A DNA stretch of 35,405 nt from assembly GCF_003243465.1 (NCBI RefSeq), contig NZ_QFQZ01000051.1:1-35405 (forward strand). Direction: 5' to 3'. The stretch's first letter is position 1, and each line of letters starts with the position of its first letter. Of this stretch, positions 33,230 through 35,405 are shown one piece after another. Below the pieces are notes generated by a model. That model had not been told where the DNA came from, made no database searches, and saw only the letters and a program-made list of their open reading frames with translations. The translations under genes were made by a program, and so were the position numbers. Source of the DNA: Caulobacter segnis. GTDB taxonomy: Bacteria; Pseudomonadota; Alphaproteobacteria; Caulobacterales; Caulobacteraceae.

Positions 33230-34576
33230 TTAGGCCTCCTGGGATTTGATCCAGCGCTCCAGCCAGTGGATGTCGTAGTCCCCGGCCAGGATGTCGGGCT
33301 GCACCAGGAGGTCCTGGAACAGCGGGATCGTGGTCTCGACGCCGCCGACGACCATTTCGGCCAGGCAGCGCTTCAGACGCGCGATGCACTCGGCGCGGTC
33401 GCGGCCGTGCACGATCAGCTTGCCGATCAGGCTGTCGTAGTAGGGCGGGATCGCGTAGCCGGTGTAGATCGCCGAATCCAGGCGAACGCCCAGGCCGCCC
33501 GGGGCGTGGAAGTCGGTGATGGTGCCCGGCGAGGGCGTGAAGGTCCGCGCGTTCTCGGCATTGATCCGGCACTCGATGGCGTGTCCTTCGAAGACGACGT
33601 CTTCCTGGGTGAACGACAGCGGCAGGCCGGCGGCGATGCGGATCTGCTCGCGGACCAGGTCGATGCCGGTGATGGCTTCGGTGACCGGGTGCTCGACCTG
33701 CAGGCGGGTGTTCATCTCGATGAAGAAGAACTCGTCGTTTTCCCACAGGAACTCGATCGTCCCGACGCCCAGATAGCCGATGGCCTTGACCGCATCGACG
33801 ACGATCTTGCCGATCTTGGCGCGACCTTCGGCCGAGAGGGCCGGCGAGGGGGCTTCTTCCAGCACCTTCTGGTGGCGGCGCTGCAGCGAGCAGTCGCGCT
33901 CGCCCAGGTGCACCACGTTGCCATGGCTGTCGGCGATGACCTGCAACTCGATGTGGCGCGGCTTTTGGAGGTAGCGCTCCATGTAGACCGTGTCGTCGCC
34001 GAAGGCGGCGCGGGCCTCGGCGCGGGCGGTCGAGACCGCCTCGGCCAGGTCTTCACGGGTCTGGGCGACCTTCATGCCGCGACCGCCGCCGCCGGCGGCG
34101 GCCTTGATCAGCACGGGGAAGCCGATCTTCTCGGCGGCCTCGAAGGCCTCTTCCTCGGTCGAGACGCCGCCGTCCGAGCCGGGAACGACCGGGATGCCGG
34201 CGTCCTTCACGGCCTGCTTGGCGGTGATCTTGTCGCCCATCATCCGGATGTGCTCGGGCTTCGGGCCGATGAAGGTGAAGCCGTGCGCGCCGATGATCTC
34301 GGCGAAGCGGGCGTTCTCGGACAGGAAGCCATAGCCCGGGTGGATCGCCTGGGCGCCGGTGATCTCGGCGGCCGCGATGATCGACGGGATGTTCAGGTAG
34401 CTCTTGGCGGCGGGCGCCGGCCCGATGCAGACGCTTTCGTCGGCCAGGCGTACCCACATGGAGTTGCGGTCGGCCTCGGAGTGCACCGCCACGGTGGCGA
34501 TGCCCATTTCCTTACAGGCGCGGTGAACCCGGAGCGCGATCTCGCCCCGGTTCGCGATGAGGATCTTGTCGAACAT
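33230..34576 (-). CDS. accC: Acetyl-CoA carboxylase, biotin carboxylase subunit
   Basis: AccC carboxylates the biotin on AccB with ATP and bicarbonate, the first half of malonyl-CoA formation for fatty-acid synthesis. The 448-residue length is standard. Visible are the N-terminal MFDKILIANRGEIALRVHRA, HPGYGFLSENARFAE (80-94), the ATP-grasp glycine loop GGGGRGMK (162-169) and MNTRLQVEHPVTE with catalytic Glu and Arg. It lies five bases after accB on the minus strand, a standard accBC operon. Confidence 0.97.
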   Translation of the reverse strand: MFDKILIANRGEIALRVHRACKEMGIATVAVHSEADRNSMWVRLADESVCIGPAPAAKSYLNIPSIIAAAEITGAQAIHPGYGFLSENARFAEIIGAHGFTFIGPKPEHIRMMGDKITAKQAVKDAGIPVVPGSDGGVSTEEEAFEAAEKIGFPVLIKAAAGGGGRGMKVAQTREDLAEAVSTARAEARAAFGDDTVYMERYLQKPRHIELQVIADSHGNVVHLGERDCSLQRRHQKVLEEAPSPALSAEGRAKIGKIVVDAVKAIGYLGVGTIEFLWENDEFFFIEMNTRLQVEHPVTEAITGIDLVREQIRIAAGLPLSFTQEDVVFEGHAIECRINAENARTFTPSPGTITDFHAPGGLGVRLDSAIYTGYAIPPYYDSLIGKLIVHGRDRAECIARLKRCLAEMVVGGVETTIPLFQDLLVQPDILAGDYDIHWLERWIKSQEA

Positions 34577-34581
34577 CAGCG

Positions 34582-35094
34582 TTACTCGATGACGACGAGC
34601 GGCTCGCCGAACTCGACCGGCTGGGCGTCGGCGACCAGGATCTCGACGATCTTGCCGGCCTTGGGCGCGGCGATCGGGTTCATGGTCTTCATGGCTTCGA
34701 CGATCAGCAGGGTCTGGCCGGCCGAGACGGTGTCGCCGACCTTCACGAAGGCGTCGGCGCCCGGTTGCGGCGACAGATAGGCGGTGCCGACCATCGGCGA
34801 CTTTACGGCGTCGCCGCGCGCGGCGGCGGGGGCCGGAGCGGCTTCAGCAGCCGGAGCGGCGGCGGCCGCAGCCGGGGCGGCGGCGGGCGCCGGGGCGTAG
34901 GCCGGAGCCGCGGCCTGGACGTAGTTGACGGGCGCGGCGGTCAGTTCGCGCGCCACGCGGATCTTCAGGCCGGCGTGCTCGACCTCGATCTCCGAGAGGC
35001 CCGTGTCCTTCAGGATGTCCGCGATCTTGCGGACCAGACGGGCGTCGATGGCCGGAGCTTCGACCGGATCGGCGGGGGCCTTGGGGTTCGACAT
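34582..35094 (-). CDS. accB: Acetyl-CoA carboxylase biotin carboxyl carrier protein
   Basis: AccB carries the biotin that shuttles CO2 between AccC and AccAD. It has 170 residues. An N-terminal helical segment (about 14-50) is followed by a long Ala/Pro-rich flexible linker (about 60-95). The biotinyl domain (97-170) has the biotin site Lys136 in VEAMKTMNPI. The ATG at 35094 gives the usual N-terminus. It is followed by accC and, in many alphaproteobacteria, preceded by aroQ, as here. Confidence 0.97.
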   Translation of the reverse strand: MSNPKAPADPVEAPAIDARLVRKIADILKDTGLSEIEVEHAGLKIRVARELTAAPVNYVQAAAPAYAPAPAAAPAAAAAAPAAEAAPAPAAARGDAVKSPMVGTAYLSPQPGADAFVKVGDTVSAGQTLLIVEAMKTMNPIAAPKAGKIVEILVADAQPVEFGEPLVVIE

Positions 35095-35158
35095 GGAAGC
35101 TTACCTTGTTGTTCTGATACGCCGCGCGCCGCGGAAAAGCGCTGGGGCGAGGTTCTCG

Positions 35159-35405
35159 TTAAACGCCGATCAGGCCGAAGGCGGCCTCGATCGCCAATTC
35201 ATAGCTGGCCGCGCCGAACCCGGAGACGATCCCCGTAGCCGCCAGCGACACATAGGTGTGACGGCGGAAGTCTTCTCTCGCCGCCGGGTTGGACAGATGG
35301 CACTCGATCACCGGGATGCTCAAGGTCTTGAGCGCGTCCAGCAGCGCGATCGAGGTATGGCCGTAGCCAGCCGGATTGAGAATGAGCGCCGAGGCCGACA
35401 CACGC
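35159..35405 (-). CDS. aroQ: 3-dehydroquinate dehydratase type II, C-terminal part
   Basis: AroQ dehydrates 3-dehydroquinate in the shikimate pathway, which feeds chorismate to TrpE. The frame is open to the window edge, so the N-terminal half, including the catalytic Tyr loop, is outside. Visible are ALILNPAGYGHTSIALLDAL (conserved Asn and His), ECHLSNPAAREDFRRHTYVS (with the HLSN substrate loop) and IVSGFGAASYELAIEAA. It stops 64 bases before accB on the same strand, so the order aroQ-accB-accC-aat is probably one transcript. Confidence 0.93.
   Translation of the reverse strand, partial: RVSASALILNPAGYGHTSIALLDALKTLSIPVIECHLSNPAAREDFRRHTYVSLAATGIVSGFGAASYELAIEAAFGLIGV

Noticed and set aside
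32711..34780. A 689-codon open frame on the plus strand across aat, accC and accB
   Set aside because: It spans three clear minus-strand genes; it is an artefact of high GC.

Overview
The window is about 35 kb of GC-rich chromosome from an alphaproteobacterium, almost certainly Caulobacter or a close relative. The evidence is the gene order, an LpxI whose catalytic Asp falls at residue 225 as in the characterised Caulobacter enzyme, an alphaproteobacterial SOS box (GTTC-N7-GTTC) in front of lexA, and candidate promoters with the Caulobacter-type -10 GCTANAAC. Most of it is core genome. I see no insertion sequence, prophage, CRISPR array, tRNA or rRNA. No gene-free stretch reaches 300 bases; the largest is 281 bases at 31280-31560.

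Layout. (1) 1-8848, plus strand: an envelope cluster, dxr(3' end)-rseP/mmpA-bamA-skp-lpxD-fabZ-lpxA-lpxI-lpxB, making outer-membrane protein machinery and lipid A, with overlapping or nearly touching genes. (2) 8907-10831, plus: a FliK-like gene and a FlhB-C-terminal-domain-like gene, a flagellar export-switch pair between lpxB and gltA. (3) 10828-13588, minus: gltA and gltX. (4) 13751-16716, plus: comEC and a PEP-mutase/isocitrate-lyase superfamily gene. (5) 16795-24523, minus: lexA, an acyltransferase, trpC-trpD-trpG, trpE and ppiD, with a small membrane-protein gene on the opposite strand between trpG and trpE. (6) 24663-27403, plus: tpiA and aspS. (7) 27488-31279, minus: an exported pentapeptide-repeat protein and a large ribonucleotide-reductase-like protein. 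(8) 31561-32627, plus: an NDUFA12-type complex I subunit and a DUF2155 protein. (9) 32564-35405, minus: aat, accC, accB and the start of the aroQ region.

Four things stand out. lpxD carries an in-frame TGA (5297-5299) exactly where a sense codon is expected; the reading frame continues cleanly afterwards, so this is either a very recent nonsense mutation or a sequence error. The dxr tail also seems to change frame near 36-50, which makes sequence quality worth checking. The 911-residue protein at 28544-31279 aligns by eye along most of its length with the second half of B12-dependent ribonucleotide reductase NrdJ. It has lost the N-terminal part and the catalytic motifs but keeps a highly conserved C-terminal TSCPD and zinc-ribbon region, so it looks like a pseudoenzyme. 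Two AGATGTTGA repeats 32 bp apart upstream of it resemble a degenerate NrdR box pair. The FliK/FlhB-C pair is the other accessory unit, with a possible CtrA site upstream and the gltA terminator inside its last codons.
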